Below, piece after piece: positions 52,007 to 61,314 of a stretch of 64,000 bases of DNA. The stretch lies in the NCBI GenBank assembly GCA_002840275.1, contig PHAB01000002.1, forward strand, positions 281,288-345,287. The letters are read 5' to 3'. This DNA comes from Firmicutes bacterium HGW-Firmicutes-14 (GTDB lineage: Bacteria; Bacillota; Thermincolia; Thermincolales; UBA2595). The translations under genes were made by a program, and so were the position numbers. A model generated the notes under the pieces. The model saw nothing but the letters and a program-made list of their open reading frames with translations. It was not told where the DNA came from and searched no databases. The first letter of the stretch is position 1, and every line of letters starts with the position of its first letter.

Positions 52007-52408
52007 ATGAAAATCGCTATTCCGGACAATCAGGGAGAAGTCAACCAGCATTTTGGGCAGAGCAGGTCTTTTGCAATAATTGAAATTGACAGCAATAACG
52101 CTGTCACAGGAATTGAAACAGTTTCTGCTGCCGGACTGCAGCACAGGCATGAGGGTATTGCCGAACTTCTGAAACAACAGGGTGTTGAGGTGGTTATTGT
52201 TGGCGGTATAGGCCAGGGCGCCCTGGAGGGACTTGAATCCGCCGGGTTAAAGGTGTTGTTTGGAGCGTCAGGACCTGTTAAGGGAATTGCCGAGAGCTTT
52301 GCCCGGGGTCAGTTTGTTTCCAGCAGAAAAGTATGCAGTCATCATCATGGAGGGCACCATGGAGACCATCATCAGCAACGGCACGGGCATCAGTGCGGCC
52401 ACAGTTAA
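52007..52408 (+). CDS. NifX/NifB-family protein 3 with His-rich tail
   Basis: 133 residues. MKIAIPDNQGEVNQHFGQSR is the family start; EVVIVGGIGQGALEGLESAG near 65. The last 25 residues are rich in His (for example HHHGGHHGDHHQQRHGH), a likely metal-storing or -delivering tail not present in the other two copies. Last gene of the cluster. Confidence 0.85.
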   Translation: MKIAIPDNQGEVNQHFGQSRSFAIIEIDSNNAVTGIETVSAAGLQHRHEGIAELLKQQGVEVVIVGGIGQGALEGLESAGLKVLFGASGPVKGIAESFARGQFVSSRKVCSHHHGGHHGDHHQQRHGHQCGHS

Positions 52409-52635
52409 GTTAAATTAGGAATCCTTCATGTTACAACATACAGCTCCTTTTCTCCCAGAGAAGGAGTTTTTTCTTTTTTCATGGTAACCCTGCGAAATAT
52501 CGGTAAAAATAGGTTTTGTACGGGCTGATGCGGTGATATAATAAATAACAGGTTTAAAAACAGGGAACAAGCTGTCCAAAATGGTTGAAGAAGTGTAGAA
52601 ATTCTTTGGGACTATCTGAAGGATGGGAATTAATA

Positions 52636-53205
52636 ATGGAAAAATACCGTTGTTTTGTAGCATTCGATTTGCCTGGCCCTGCAAAGGAGTATTTATCTGA
52701 GATTCAGGAGAAATTGAAACAGTGGCCATACAAAGTCAAGTGGGTCGAGAAGAAGAACTTTCACCTGACCCTTAAATTTCTTGGAGATATAACTGCTAAT
52801 CAGGTAACGGTTCTGGAGTCAGGGCTGCGGGAAGCCTTTTCCCGATGCCCGGGAGGGCTGATTTCTACTGCTGCCCCCGGGGCATTTCCTACGGTAAGAA
52901 ATCCAAAGGTAATCTGGATGGGTATAACCGACCCAGACAGGGTATTATATGAACTCTGGTCTGTGGTGGAAAAAGAAGCGGTGAGACAGGGATTCCCGGC
53001 AGAGAACAGGTCTTTTTCGCCCCATCTTACCCTGGGCAGGGTCAGGGAAAGGTCCGGGCCGGGGCTTGACGGTCTCATAGAAAAGATTGATTTTCCGGAG
53101 AAGAGTATTCCAGTTACCGAAATCAAGCTGATGAAGAGCAGGCTATCCCACAGCGGGCCGGAATATTCCTGCCTGAATTCCTTTATTTTGCAGGAACATC
53201 GGTGA
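52636..53205 (+). CDS. thpR: RNA 2',3'-cyclic phosphodiesterase / 2'-5' RNA ligase family
   Basis: 189 residues of the 2H phosphoesterase fold. The two catalytic HxTx motifs are FHLTLKFLGD near 42 and SPHLTLGRVRE near 127. The frame opens at 52585, but ATG 52636 gives the usual MxKYRCFVAFDLP start with a ribosome site AAGGATGGG. Role in RNA ends is known in outline only. Confidence 0.88.
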   Translation: MEKYRCFVAFDLPGPAKEYLSEIQEKLKQWPYKVKWVEKKNFHLTLKFLGDITANQVTVLESGLREAFSRCPGGLISTAAPGAFPTVRNPKVIWMGITDPDRVLYELWSVVEKEAVRQGFPAENRSFSPHLTLGRVRERSGPGLDGLIEKIDFPEKSIPVTEIKLMKSRLSHSGPEYSCLNSFILQEHR

Positions 53206-53260
53206 TTGTCTAGAATAATATATAAACTATCCTGTTTGTTTTTTGAAAGGTGGTTGAACC

Positions 53261-53860
53261 ATGTTTATACTGGGTCTTAACGGCAGCCCTCAAAAGGAGG
53301 GAAACACAGTAAACCTTATCAATGCCGCCCTGGAGGCCGCAGCCGGCATGGGTGCGGAAACCCGGGTCCTGCATGTTGTGGATGCTCTTAAAGGGGTTTC
53401 TCACCCTTTCTGCACCAACTGCTCCCCCGTTTGTGAAGGGACTTGCCTTAAGGGCAGCAGCCTCAGGGAAGCTTATGATATATTGAGCAAAACCGATGGA
53501 ATTATTATGGGAAGCCCAGTATATTTCGGGACCGTATCTGCCCAGCTGAAGGCTTTTTGGGATAAATCAAGGTCCCTCAGGAAAGAGAAATCCCTCCTTA
53601 ATGTAATCGGCGGGGCGGTCAGTGCGGGAGCAGCCCGGTTTGGCGGGCAGGAAACCACAGTTAACGCTATCCATGATATCATGTTTGTCCAGGGGATGAC
53701 TGTTGTAGGAGACGGATATTTTGATAATGATGCCGGACATCAGGGGGCCTGTGCCCAGAAACCTTCTTCTGAAGATGAAAATGGACTGATACGGGCGGGT
53801 ATCCTGGGGCGCCGGGTGGCAGAAGTCGCCAGGGCTACCATGGATCTGCGCAGGAGATAG
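53261..53860 (+). CDS. NADPH-dependent FMN reductase family protein
   Basis: 199 residues, flavodoxin-like. ILGLNGSPQKEGNTVNLINA binds the FMN phosphate; CTNCSPVCEGTC near 50 is an iron-sulfur-like or structural Cys group; IIMGSPVYFGTVSAQLKAFWD near 87. Such iron-sulfur flavoproteins move electrons in anaerobes. Substrate unknown. Confidence 0.82.
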   Translation: MFILGLNGSPQKEGNTVNLINAALEAAAGMGAETRVLHVVDALKGVSHPFCTNCSPVCEGTCLKGSSLREAYDILSKTDGIIMGSPVYFGTVSAQLKAFWDKSRSLRKEKSLLNVIGGAVSAGAARFGGQETTVNAIHDIMFVQGMTVVGDGYFDNDAGHQGACAQKPSSEDENGLIRAGILGRRVAEVARATMDLRRR

Positions 53861-53871
53861 GAGAGGTATCC

Positions 53872-54870
53872 ATGCAAATCCGGTTAACAACAGAGCAGCT
53901 TGAAAAAGATGTCCTTTCCCCATATGCCGCCCTGAGCTCGGAGAGCAAGGGGCGGGCTGTCAGTGAGGAGCCTTGTCCTGTCCGCACCGTATACCAGCGC
54001 GACAGGGACCGGATTATCCATTCCAAGGGTTTCCGCAGGCTCAAACAGAAGACCCAGGTATTTATATCTCCCACCGGCGATCATTACCGGACAAGGCTTA
54101 CCCATACCCTTGAGGTAGCCCAGATCGCCAGGACTATTGCCAAGGCATTAAGACTGAATGAAGACCTTACAGAAGCGATTGCCCTGGGCCATGACCTGGG
54201 GCATACTCCTTTCGGGCATGCGGGAGAGGAGGCCTTGAATGAAAGCCTTGGGGAACACGGCATGGTTTTCAGGCATAATGAACAGAGTCTCAGGGTTGTC
54301 GATATCCTGGAACCTATGAACCTGACGTGGGAGGTCCGGGAAGGGATCGTCGGCCATACCGGGGAAAAAGACCCGGAAACATTGGAAGGCTGTATTGTAA
54401 AGATTGCCGACCGGATTGCCTATATCAACCACGATATTGATGATGCTATAAGGAGCGGTATTATAAGAGGGGAAGACATTCCCGGGGATTGCATCAGGGT
54501 CCTGGGAAACAGGCACAATGAGAGGATCAATACCATGGTTATGGATATGATAAAAACCAGCTGGGACTCTCCCAAAATCCGGATGAGTGCTGAAGTCTGG
54601 GAAGCGATGAATAAATTGCGCCAGTGGCTTTTTGACCATGTCTACATTGGTTCTGAGGCCAAGAGGGAGGAGGAAAAAGCGAAGAAGGTCCTCCAAAACC
54701 TTTTTATGTTTTACCTCCAAAATCCCGACCGGCTCCCCGGGGACCTGGTTGAAAAGGAATCGGAAAGCCCTGCGGCCAGGATAGCGTGTGATTACGTGGC
54801 GGGGATGACAGACCGTTACGCCTTGCAGGTTTACAAAGAGAATTTTCTTCCCAGGCCGTGGCTGGATTAA
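53872..54870 (+). CDS. dgt: Deoxyguanosinetriphosphate triphosphohydrolase-like protein
   Basis: 332 residues with an HD domain: RLTHTLEVAQIARTIAKAL near 80, GHDLGHTPFGHAGEEAL near 108, and HNEQSLRVVDILE. It is the short Firmicutes-type dGTPase that stands before dnaG. Controls dNTP pools. Confidence 0.9.
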   Translation: MQIRLTTEQLEKDVLSPYAALSSESKGRAVSEEPCPVRTVYQRDRDRIIHSKGFRRLKQKTQVFISPTGDHYRTRLTHTLEVAQIARTIAKALRLNEDLTEAIALGHDLGHTPFGHAGEEALNESLGEHGMVFRHNEQSLRVVDILEPMNLTWEVREGIVGHTGEKDPETLEGCIVKIADRIAYINHDIDDAIRSGIIRGEDIPGDCIRVLGNRHNERINTMVMDMIKTSWDSPKIRMSAEVWEAMNKLRQWLFDHVYIGSEAKREEEKAKKVLQNLFMFYLQNPDRLPGDLVEKESESPAARIACDYVAGMTDRYALQVYKENFLPRPWLD

Positions 54871-54976
54871 GTTTTAAAACTTCTAATATTTGGATAGAAT
54901 AGTATTGTTTTGGCATTAAGGATGAAGTTTCCAAAATATTTAAAAAATTTGTCGCACAAAGGAAGGAAAATTCCAT

Positions 54977-55477
54977 GTGATATCGAATAGAAGTAGAACG
55001 GATTTTAAAATAATAGTTGATGCAGATTCCTGCCCGGTGAAGGATATCGTCTTTAAAACCGCCGGGGAAAAAGGTGTCCCGGTGGTCCTGGTATCCAGTG
55101 TCTCTCACCAGATGAACCTGGAGGGAGACAACGACGATATAACTGTAATAACCGTTGACAACATTCCCCAGGCTGCTGATATACAGATAGTTAACAGCTC
55201 TGCAGGCGGCGATATTGTCATAACCGGGGATTATGGGCTTGCTGCCATGGTTCTGTCGAAAGGGGCTGTGCCGGTTTCCGCCAGGGGATTTGTTTTTACC
55301 CCAGGGAATATCGACAGGCTTCTGGTGCAGAGACATATTGATGCCAGGATACGCAGGGGCGGGGGCAGGACGAAGGGACCCAAGGCTTTTGGGGCAGAAG
55401 ACAGGCTCAGGTTTGAGAAGGCGCTTAAAAAGCTCATCACTGAACGGCTTAAACAGGCCGGACAGGTTTTTGACTAA
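54977..55477 (+). CDS. YaiI/YqxD family protein (UPF0178, DUF188)
   Basis: 166 residues. KIIVDADSCPVKDIVFKTAG and DIVITGDYGLAAMVLSKGAV match the family, a PIN-like nuclease fold; RRGGGRTKGPKAFGAEDRLR near 130 is also diagnostic. It usually stands before dnaG in Firmicutes. No proven function. GTG start. Confidence 0.88.
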   Translation: MISNRSRTDFKIIVDADSCPVKDIVFKTAGEKGVPVVLVSSVSHQMNLEGDNDDITVITVDNIPQAADIQIVNSSAGGDIVITGDYGLAAMVLSKGAVPVSARGFVFTPGNIDRLLVQRHIDARIRRGGGRTKGPKAFGAEDRLRFEKALKKLITERLKQAGQVFD

Positions 55478-55565
55478 CCGGAAATGTTGTTGAAAAGGGC
55501 TTTTGCCCGCCCGGAAGGATAACCAAAAACTTTGGCGAATGTTTAACTAGACTCCGGGGCAAAGG

Positions 55566-57392
55566 GTGATAGGCTTGAGTAACTACATTCCGGATGAAAT
55601 AGTCGATGAAGTCAGGAACTCCAGTGATATTGTGGATGTAATTTCAAATTATGTCCGGTTAAAATTGAAAGGCAGGAACTATGTCGGTCTCTGCCCTTTT
55701 CATACTGAGAAAACCGGTTCTTTTACGGTAAACCGGGAAAAGCAGATTTATCACTGTTTTGGCTGCGGTGAGGGTGGAAATGTCTTTTCATTTATAATGA
55801 GAAAGGAAAACCTGAGTTTTCCCGAAGCTGTCAAAATGCTGGCAGAGAGAACCGGGATTACCGTCCCTGAAGGGGAAGATGACCCGGCTCAGACAGCCCG
55901 GCTGAGAAAAAGGGAAGAGGCTTTTTCAGCTAATGAGCTGACCAGGGATTTCTACCATTATATATTAATGAACCATGAAACTGCCGGGGAGGCGAGGCAA
56001 TACCTTAATAAAAGGGGTATTTCCAATGAAACCGCAGAGGAGTTCCAGCTTGGTTATGCACCGCCTTCATGGGACGGCCTGCTGTCTTTTATGACTAAAA
56101 AGGGTTATAAACCGGATAACCTTGAAAGACTGGGCTTGGTACTGGCTAAGACAAAAGGAACTTCCGGGTATTATGACAGGTTCCGCAACAGGATAATGTT
56201 CCCCATTTGGGACCCGCGGGGAAGGGTGGCTGGTTTTGGCGGCCGGGTCATGGATGACAGCCTTCCCAAATATCTTAATTCTCCCGAAACAATTGTTTTT
56301 AACAAAAGTCACCTGTTATACGGGATAAATAAAGCAGCCGAGAATATCAGACAGCTGGATCAGGTAATTATAGTCGAGGGGTATATGGATGTGATAACCT
56401 GTCACCAGACAGGCATCAGGAATGTCGTGGCTTCCCTTGGTACGGCATTTGCGAGGGAACAGGGCAAGCTGCTGCAGAGGTATACCAGGGAAGTTATTAT
56501 CGCCTATGATGCAGATTCAGCCGGGACCAGTGCAACTTTGAGAGGGTGGCAGCTGCTTGATGATATTGGGTGCAGGGTCAAAATTGTCCGCATTCCTGAT
56601 GGAAAGGATCCTGACGAGTTTATTAAAAGCCATGGACAGGGAAATTTTCTGCATCTTGTCAATGAAAAGGGCCAGTCGCTGTCAGATTATATGACTGACA
56701 GGTCCATGGAAAAATTTGATATTTACACACTAGAAGGAAAATTCAAGGTTGCCAGCGAAGTAATACCTAGTATCAGAAATATGTCCAATGAAATCGAAAA
56801 AGACGAGGCTATTCAAAAGCTGGCCCAAAGACTTCACCTGAGTCCTGACGCAATCAGGTCTGAGGTGGAGAAAAGCGGCAGAAAATCAAGAAATTCCTGG
56901 GCAAACCGGGATAAAATTACTGGTGTTAGGGATAATAACAATAAGTCTTCTGAAGTCAAAAACCGCCGACCTACGGTGGCTGACGCCAGGTCAAAGGCAG
57001 AAGATTCCTTGCTGGCCTTAATGCTGGAAGACCGTGATACATTTGTCCGGGTGAAAAATGAGATCGGAGTTAATTTTAGTTCAAGACAGGAATATCTTAA
57101 TATTGTAGGACTTTTGAATGAAATGGCACAAAATGAATCAGAATATCAACCGGCAGCCCTGTTTGACCGGCTGACTGATAAGGATACCACTGGTCTGTTG
57201 AATTCCCTGACTATGATAGAGATGCCGGCAGAAGACAGGAAAACTGTTATCAGGGATTGTCTTAAGACTATTAAAGATGATGAACAAAGAAAAAAACGGG
57301 AGGAACTGCTTAAACAGATGGAAGAAGCCGACAGGCTGCAGGACCAGGAATTAAGACAAAAGCTGTTGATGGAATATTCGAAGTTAATTTAG
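55566..57392 (+). CDS. dnaG: DNA primase
   Basis: 608 residues. CHC2 zinc site [11 protein letters not shown] ... [15 protein letters not shown] near 45-70; TOPRIM core [16 protein letters not shown] near 265 and [17 protein letters not shown]-terminal DnaB-binding helices. A low-complexity linker (near 440-475) precedes the last domain. Start GTG 55566; TTG 55575 is an alternative. Confidence 0.96.
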   Translation: MIGLSNYIPDEIVDEVRNSSDIVDVISNYVRLKLKGRNYVGLCPFHTEKTGSFTVNREKQIYHCFGCGEGGNVFSFIMRKENLSFPEAVKMLAERTGITVPEGEDDPAQTARLRKREEAFSANELTRDFYHYILMNHETAGEARQYLNKRGISNETAEEFQLGYAPPSWDGLLSFMTKKGYKPDNLERLGLVLAKTKGTSGYYDRFRNRIMFPIWDPRGRVAGFGGRVMDDSLPKYLNSPETIVFNKSHLLYGINKAAENIRQLDQVIIVEGYMDVITCHQTGIRNVVASLGTAFAREQGKLLQRYTREVIIAYDADSAGTSATLRGWQLLDDIGCRVKIVRIPDGKDPDEFIKSHGQGNFLHLVNEKGQSLSDYMTDRSMEKFDIYTLEGKFKVASEVIPSIRNMSNEIEKDEAIQKLAQRLHLSPDAIRSEVEKSGRKSRNSWANRDKITGVRDNNNKSSEVKNRRPTVADARSKAEDSLLALMLEDRDTFVRVKNEIGVNFSSRQEYLNIVGLLNEMAQNESEYQPAALFDRLTDKDTTGLLNSLTMIEMPAEDRKTVIRDCLKTIKDDEQRKKREELLKQMEEADRLQDQELRQKLLMEYSKLI

Positions 57393-57429
57393 AAATAAAC
57401 AGAAATTCCCGATGAAAGGGGGGAAGTAC

Positions 57430-58530
57430 ATGTCAAAGGATGTCAGTCATATTGAAGGGGTTCAGGATTTAATCGAAAAAGGCAAGAAACGTGGAATTTT
57501 ATCATACACCGAAATTATGAATACCCTCCAGGGGGTTGAACTGAGTCCTGACCAGATCGATGATATCTACGAGAAACTTGCCAGCGTCGGAATTGATGTT
57601 GTGCCTGAAGTTCCTGACCTGGAACCCCTCGACAATGAGGTGATAGAAGCCGACGGAGAGGAAGACGAGATAGAAGTCGACCTTTCGGTTCCTGAAGGCA
57701 TTGGCATAGATGATCCTGTACGCATGTACCTTAAGGAGATAGGGAGAGTCCCCCTCTTGACCGCCGAGGAAGAGGTAGAACTTGCAAAGCGAATGGAAAC
57801 CGGAGAGGAAGAAGCAAAGCGCCGCCTGGCCGAAGCCAACCTGAGGCTGGTTGTGAGCATTGCCAAACGGTATGTTGGTCGCGGGTTGCTGTTTCTGGAT
57901 TTAATTCAGGAGGGAAACCTTGGTTTAATTAAAGCTGTTGAGAAGTTCGATTTCAGAAAAGGCTTTAAGTTCAGCACCTATGCCACCTGGTGGATAAGAC
58001 AGGCCATAACAAGGGCTATTGCCGACCAGGCCAGGACAATACGGATTCCGGTACACATGGTTGAAACCATCAACAAGCTGATAAGGGTATCCCGCCAGCT
58101 CTTGCAGGAATTTGGCAGAGAACCGGTACCCGAAGAAATAGCCCAGGAAATGGATATACCCGTGGAACGGGTAAGGGAAATTATGAAGATTGCCCAGGAG
58201 CCGGTTTCCCTGGAAACCCCCATTGGTGAAGAGGAAGATTCCCATCTTGGTGACTTTATAGAAGACCAGGATGCACCGGCTCCGGCTGAAGCTGCTTCAT
58301 TCATACTTCTCAGAGAACAGCTTGAAGAGGTGCTGGAGACCCTTACACCACGGGAGGAGAAAGTGTTGCGGCTGAGGTTCGGCCTGGATGACGGAAGGTC
58401 CAGGACCCTTGAAGAGGTTGGCCAGGAGTTCGGTGTAACAAGAGAGCGTATCCGGCAGATTGAGGCGAAGGCCCTGCGTAAATTGCGCCACCCCAGCAGA
58501 AGCAAAAAACTCAAAGACTTCTTAGATTAG
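57430..58530 (+). CDS. rpoD: RNA polymerase primary sigma factor (sigma A)
   Basis: 366 residues. Region 1.1-like N-terminus, then [20 protein letters not shown], region 2 [20 protein letters not shown] and [20 protein letters not shown], region 3, and region 4 with [20 protein letters not shown]. Full length for Firmicutes. ATG 57412 is inside the ribosome site AAAGGGGGGAAG, so ATG 57430 is chosen. dnaG-rpoD is the usual macromolecular synthesis order. Confidence 0.97.
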   Translation: MSKDVSHIEGVQDLIEKGKKRGILSYTEIMNTLQGVELSPDQIDDIYEKLASVGIDVVPEVPDLEPLDNEVIEADGEEDEIEVDLSVPEGIGIDDPVRMYLKEIGRVPLLTAEEEVELAKRMETGEEEAKRRLAEANLRLVVSIAKRYVGRGLLFLDLIQEGNLGLIKAVEKFDFRKGFKFSTYATWWIRQAITRAIADQARTIRIPVHMVETINKLIRVSRQLLQEFGREPVPEEIAQEMDIPVERVREIMKIAQEPVSLETPIGEEEDSHLGDFIEDQDAPAPAEAASFILLREQLEEVLETLTPREEKVLRLRFGLDDGRSRTLEEVGQEFGVTRERIRQIEAKALRKLRHPSRSKKLKDFLD

Positions 58531-58540
58531 GTGAGTATTA

Positions 58541-58597
58541 AACAGGTAACAGCGGTATAACCAAGCAAATCAACCGCTAATTTATTTAAAACCTGTT
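58541..58597 (+). terminator. Stem-loop after rpoD
   Basis: AACAGGT/ACCTGTT enclose AGCGGT/ACCGCT with loops. The T-run is weak, so termination is uncertain. Confidence 0.45.
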
Positions 58598-58605
58598 AAA
58601 TACCC

Positions 58606-58634
58606 TTGACCGTAAATCGAATCTATCGTATAAT
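58606..58634 (+). promoter_or_regulatory. Promoter of the tRNA cluster
   Basis: TTGACC at 58606-58611, 17 bases, TATAAT at 58629-58634, about 22 bases before the first tRNA. Confidence 0.82.
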
Positions 58635-58655
58635 GTATTTTGTCACTTAAAGCGT

Positions 58656-58730
58656 TCCTCGGTAGCTCAATGGTGGAGCACCCGGCTGTTAACCGGTAGG
58701 TTGTAGGTTCGAGTCCTACCCGGGGAGCCA
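58656..58730 (+). tRNA. tRNA-Asn (GTT)
   Basis: 75 bases including an encoded CCA. Acceptor TCCTCGG pairs with CCGGGGA; anticodon GTT at 58688-58690; T-arm GGTTCGAGTCC. Confidence 0.95.
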
Positions 58731-58773
58731 TAATAAAACGATAAACGGGCCGGAAAATTACCGGTCGTTAATT

Positions 58774-58848
58774 GGGCCTATAGCTCAGCGGTAGAGCGGC
58801 CGGCTCATAACCGGTTGGTCCCAGGTTCGATCCCTGGTGGGCCCACCA
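58774..58848 (+). tRNA. tRNA with CAT anticodon (Met or lysidine-type Ile)
   Basis: 75 bases with encoded CCA. Acceptor GGGCCTA pairs with TGGGCCC; anticodon CAT at 58816-58818; T-arm AGGTTCGATCCCT. The base pair at the acceptor end argues against initiator tRNA. Elongator Met and the CAU Ile tRNA cannot be separated by eye. Confidence 0.93.
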
Positions 58849-58980
58849 ATTGTGAAGTGAGAAGTGGGAAGTTAGAGGTGGGAATAACACTTTTAACGTA
58901 CCACATATTATACAACAACAGTAGTGTGAGGCGGAAGTCAGTAATCCCACTTCCAACCTCTCACATCCCACATCCCAAAC

Positions 58981-59056
58981 GGCCCCTTGGTCAAGCGGTT
59001 TAAGACACCGCCCTTTCACGGCGGTAACACGGGTTCGAATCCCGTAGGGGTCACCA
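58981..59056 (+). tRNA. tRNA-Glu (TTC)
   Basis: 76 bases with encoded CCA. Acceptor GGCCCCT pairs with AGGGGTC; anticodon TTC at 59015-59017. Confidence 0.95.
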
Positions 59057-59097
59057 TTTGCATAAATTATATTTTCCCACATAGATTGTATTTTAGC

Positions 59098-59173
59098 GGG
59101 CGATTAGCTCAGCTGGGAGAGCACCTGCCTTACAAGCAGGGGGTCGGCAGTTCGATCCTGTCATCGCCCACCA
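59098..59173 (+). tRNA. tRNA-Val (TAC)
   Basis: 76 bases with encoded CCA. Acceptor GGGCGAT pairs with ATCGCCC; anticodon TAC at 59131-59133. Part of it is copied in reverse at 59224-59241. Confidence 0.95.
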
Positions 59174-59175
59174 TA

Positions 59176-59215
59176 TTGCAAAATAAAAGCCGTTGACGGC
59201 TTTTTATTTTGCAAT
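59176..59215 (+). terminator. Terminator of the tRNA cluster
   Basis: AAAATAAAAGCCG pairs with CGGCTTTTTATTTT around a short loop; the stem can be extended through the CCA end of tRNA-Val by TGGTGG downstream. Confidence 0.85.
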
Positions 59216-59223
59216 GGTGGACT

Positions 59224-59420
59224 GACCCCCTGCTTGTAAGGGCAGTAAGTGGGGTCGGCAAGCTGAACCGGTACAAGGAAAACCGGTATGAGAGAAAACA
59301 CGGGAAGATGGGGAGCGGTTTCCCGCCGCCCGCCGCTGATGGGCAGGATATTACAACCGGGGTGTGAGATGACATATTGCCAGGCGTAAGGACAGAGGAA
59401 AATTCTCCCTGTCCTTTTTT
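59224..59420 (+). other. Inverted partial tRNA-Val copy and flanking non-coding stretch
   Basis: GACCCCCTGCTTGTAAGG at 59224-59241 is the exact reverse complement of tRNA-Val bases 59128-59145. GGGGTCGGCA at 59251-59260 repeats tRNA-Val 59141-59150 in direct orientation. A terminator AAGGACAG/CTGTCCTTTTTT at 59388-59420 ends the stretch. No gene is supported between 59174 and 59546. Confidence 0.7.
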
Positions 59421-59546
59421 AGTATATTGTATTCTTGCCTCTGATGTGTTGAAACAACAGGGTATTCAGTACATAATTAGATAGCGGGGAATCCAGTTGC
59501 ATTAGCTTCATAAAGGTATCGCGGCGATTGTCGTGGAGGGGTAAGA

Positions 59547-60365
59547 ATGGTTAAAACGAGCAAGGTGGAAATCACCGATACTACTCTTAGAGATGCCCAC
59601 CAAAGTCTCTGGGCCACCCGGATGCGCACAAAGGATATGCTGCCCATAGCCGGAAAGCTTGATGAAATTGGCTATCATTCTTTAGAGGTATGGGGCGGGG
59701 CAACCTTTGATGTGTGTTTAAGGTTTTTAAATGAAGACCCGTGGGAAAGAATACGCCTTTTGAAAAAAGAGACTAAAAAAACACCCCTGCAGATGCTTAT
59801 GAGGGGGCAGAATATTGTAGGAATGCAGCATTATGCTGATGACATAGTAAAAGCTTTTGTCGGCAAGGCGGTTGAAAACGGAATTGATATTATCCGGATT
59901 TTCGATGCTCTCAATGACCTCAGAAACCTTGAGATACCGGTAAAAGAGGCGAAAAAAGCAGGCGCCCATGTTCAAGCTTCTGTGGTTTTTACTGTCAGCC
60001 CGGTACATACCATGGCACCAGATACCGGGAGGAATGATTTCTAACTTTGTGTCTCAGTTGGAGGAGCAAAAGGCTTTACACCGTATCCATGAAGTCCTGA
60101 CCGAAGTTCCCAGGGTCAGAGAGGATTTGGGCTATCCCCCGTTAGTTACTCCAACCAGCCCGAAATAATTAAGAAAATCCTTGGTGGCAAGGCGCGGCTT
60201 GTTCAATGCAGACCTGCTGATTTACTGGAGAACAGGTTAGATGACATAAGGGAGGAAATTGGGGCTTTAGCTGATTCAGAAGAAGATGTATTATCATACG
60301 CCATGTTTCCACAGGTAGCTAAAAAGTATTTTATGTGGTGTTCAAATATGAGGAATGAATCGTGA
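59547..60365 (+). pseudogene. Oxaloacetate decarboxylase / pyruvate carboxylase carboxyltransferase subunit, degraded
   Basis: Three pieces in three frames. 59547 to about 60005 codes the intact N-terminal barrel part ([48 protein letters not shown]) up to VSPVHT. A large part of the barrel is then missing. From about 60017 the frame reads [20 protein letters not shown] to [11 protein letters not shown]. After a second break [13 protein letters not shown] to CRPADLL and SEEDVLSYAMFPQVAKKYF ends at 60365. A working enzyme cannot come from this. It starts with a good ribosome site, so the loss looks recent. Confidence 0.85.
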
Positions 60366-60441
60366 GTCTTTTTTCGACATTTGTATTCCTTGCCAACAGG
60401 CCTTTTTACCGGTAATATATAATCAAAGGATGTGAATTTCG

Positions 60442-60660
60442 GTGAAAAAACCTGTTGATTTTAATAAAGCAGTGAAGGAAAACAAGGCCAGGTTTGTTGA
60501 AGCCTTACCTTATATAGCCGGTTCCCGAAAACCCCGGAGCAAACCGCGAAGCGCCGAAGAGAGCATTGGTATGACCATTGCTACTGCAGAAATAGTCCAA
60601 AATGCCTATAAGACAGGAAGGCTGGTCAAAAAGACTCCAAAAGGATTTGAACTCAAATGA
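60442..60660 (+). CDS. Small protein before a nucleotidyltransferase gene, unknown
   Basis: 72 residues starting GTG. VKKPVDFNKAVKENKARFVE, a basic middle (GSRKPRSKPRSAEES), and a C-terminal ATAEIVQNAYKTGRLVKKTP. It overlaps the nucleotidyltransferase by four bases, like an antitoxin-toxin or operon pair. I do not recognise a named family. Confidence 0.55.
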   Translation: MKKPVDFNKAVKENKARFVEALPYIAGSRKPRSKPRSAEESIGMTIATAEIVQNAYKTGRLVKKTPKGFELK

Positions 60661-61170
60661 GTTTAAAAAAAGAACTTCTGGAATGTTTACAAATTAAAGA
60701 TAAAAATGAACGGCAGATCAGTATTGCAGGTATCATTACAAAAGCTCTTGAACCCATAGGTATTACTCCCGTTGTTGTGGGCGGCGCTGCTGTCGAATTT
60801 TATACCTTAGGGCAATACGCAACTATGGACATGGATTTTGTGGGGATTATTAATAATGAAATGAAAGAAATAATGGCTGGTTTAGGGTTTGCAAAAGAAG
60901 GGCGTTACTGGAGAATACCTGCTACTGATATTATGGTTGAGTTTCCGTCAGACAGGCTGGCACCGGGTTCAGGAGGCGGAACACTGGAAGGACCTGAGTT
61001 CAAGGGAATGGGCCAGGACATTGATGGTAGCCCACTATGACGATATAGACTGGAGTTATTGTCATAAAAATGCCGCCAAATTGGGCTGTGGAGAAAAGTT
61101 TGAGGAAATCCAGAAGGAGGCCAAGAGGATTAAACGGCAGATGGACATGAATGCAGACAGAAACAAATAA
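60657..61170 (+). pseudogene. DUF6036/AbiEii-like nucleotidyltransferase, frame broken near the end
   Basis: The frame from 60657 shows a minimal nucleotidyltransferase core: ITPVVVGGAAVEFYTLGQYA with TMDMDFVG (the two metal-binding Asp). It runs to 61040, but homologous coding seems to move to another frame near 61020, reading MVAHYDDIDWSYCHKNAAKL to QKEAKRIKRQMDMNADRNK, which ends at 61170. The middle, normally about 50 residues with the Asp/Glu third metal ligand region, is short. An N-terminal fragment may still be made. Confidence 0.6.
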
Positions 61171-61185
61171 AAAAATCTTTATGCA

Positions 61186-61220
61186 ATGCCCTGGGATGAA
61201 AACCAGGGCATTTAATTTTT
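61186..61220 (+). terminator. Terminator after the nucleotidyltransferase remnant
   Basis: ATGCCCTGG and CCAGGGCAT form nine pairs, followed by TTAATTTTT. Confidence 0.85.
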
Positions 61221-61314
61221 TCCTTCACTTTGGTATTTCAAGGTACTGTAATTCTACACAAAATTACAATATAATGATAATGGTGTTTTATTTCCGGAAA
61301 CTTAGGAGGCCCTC

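Noticed and set aside
48938..52408. Nitrogen-fixation genes
   Set aside because: NifX-like proteins are present, but no nifH, nifD, nifK, nifE or nifN is seen.
58815..59003. 62-codon frame over the tRNA cluster
   Set aside because: Covers tRNA genes and spacers without coding signals.
60366..60385. Spo0A box on the minus strand (TGTCGAA reversed)
   Set aside because: No promoter or gene start in the matching direction; probably chance.
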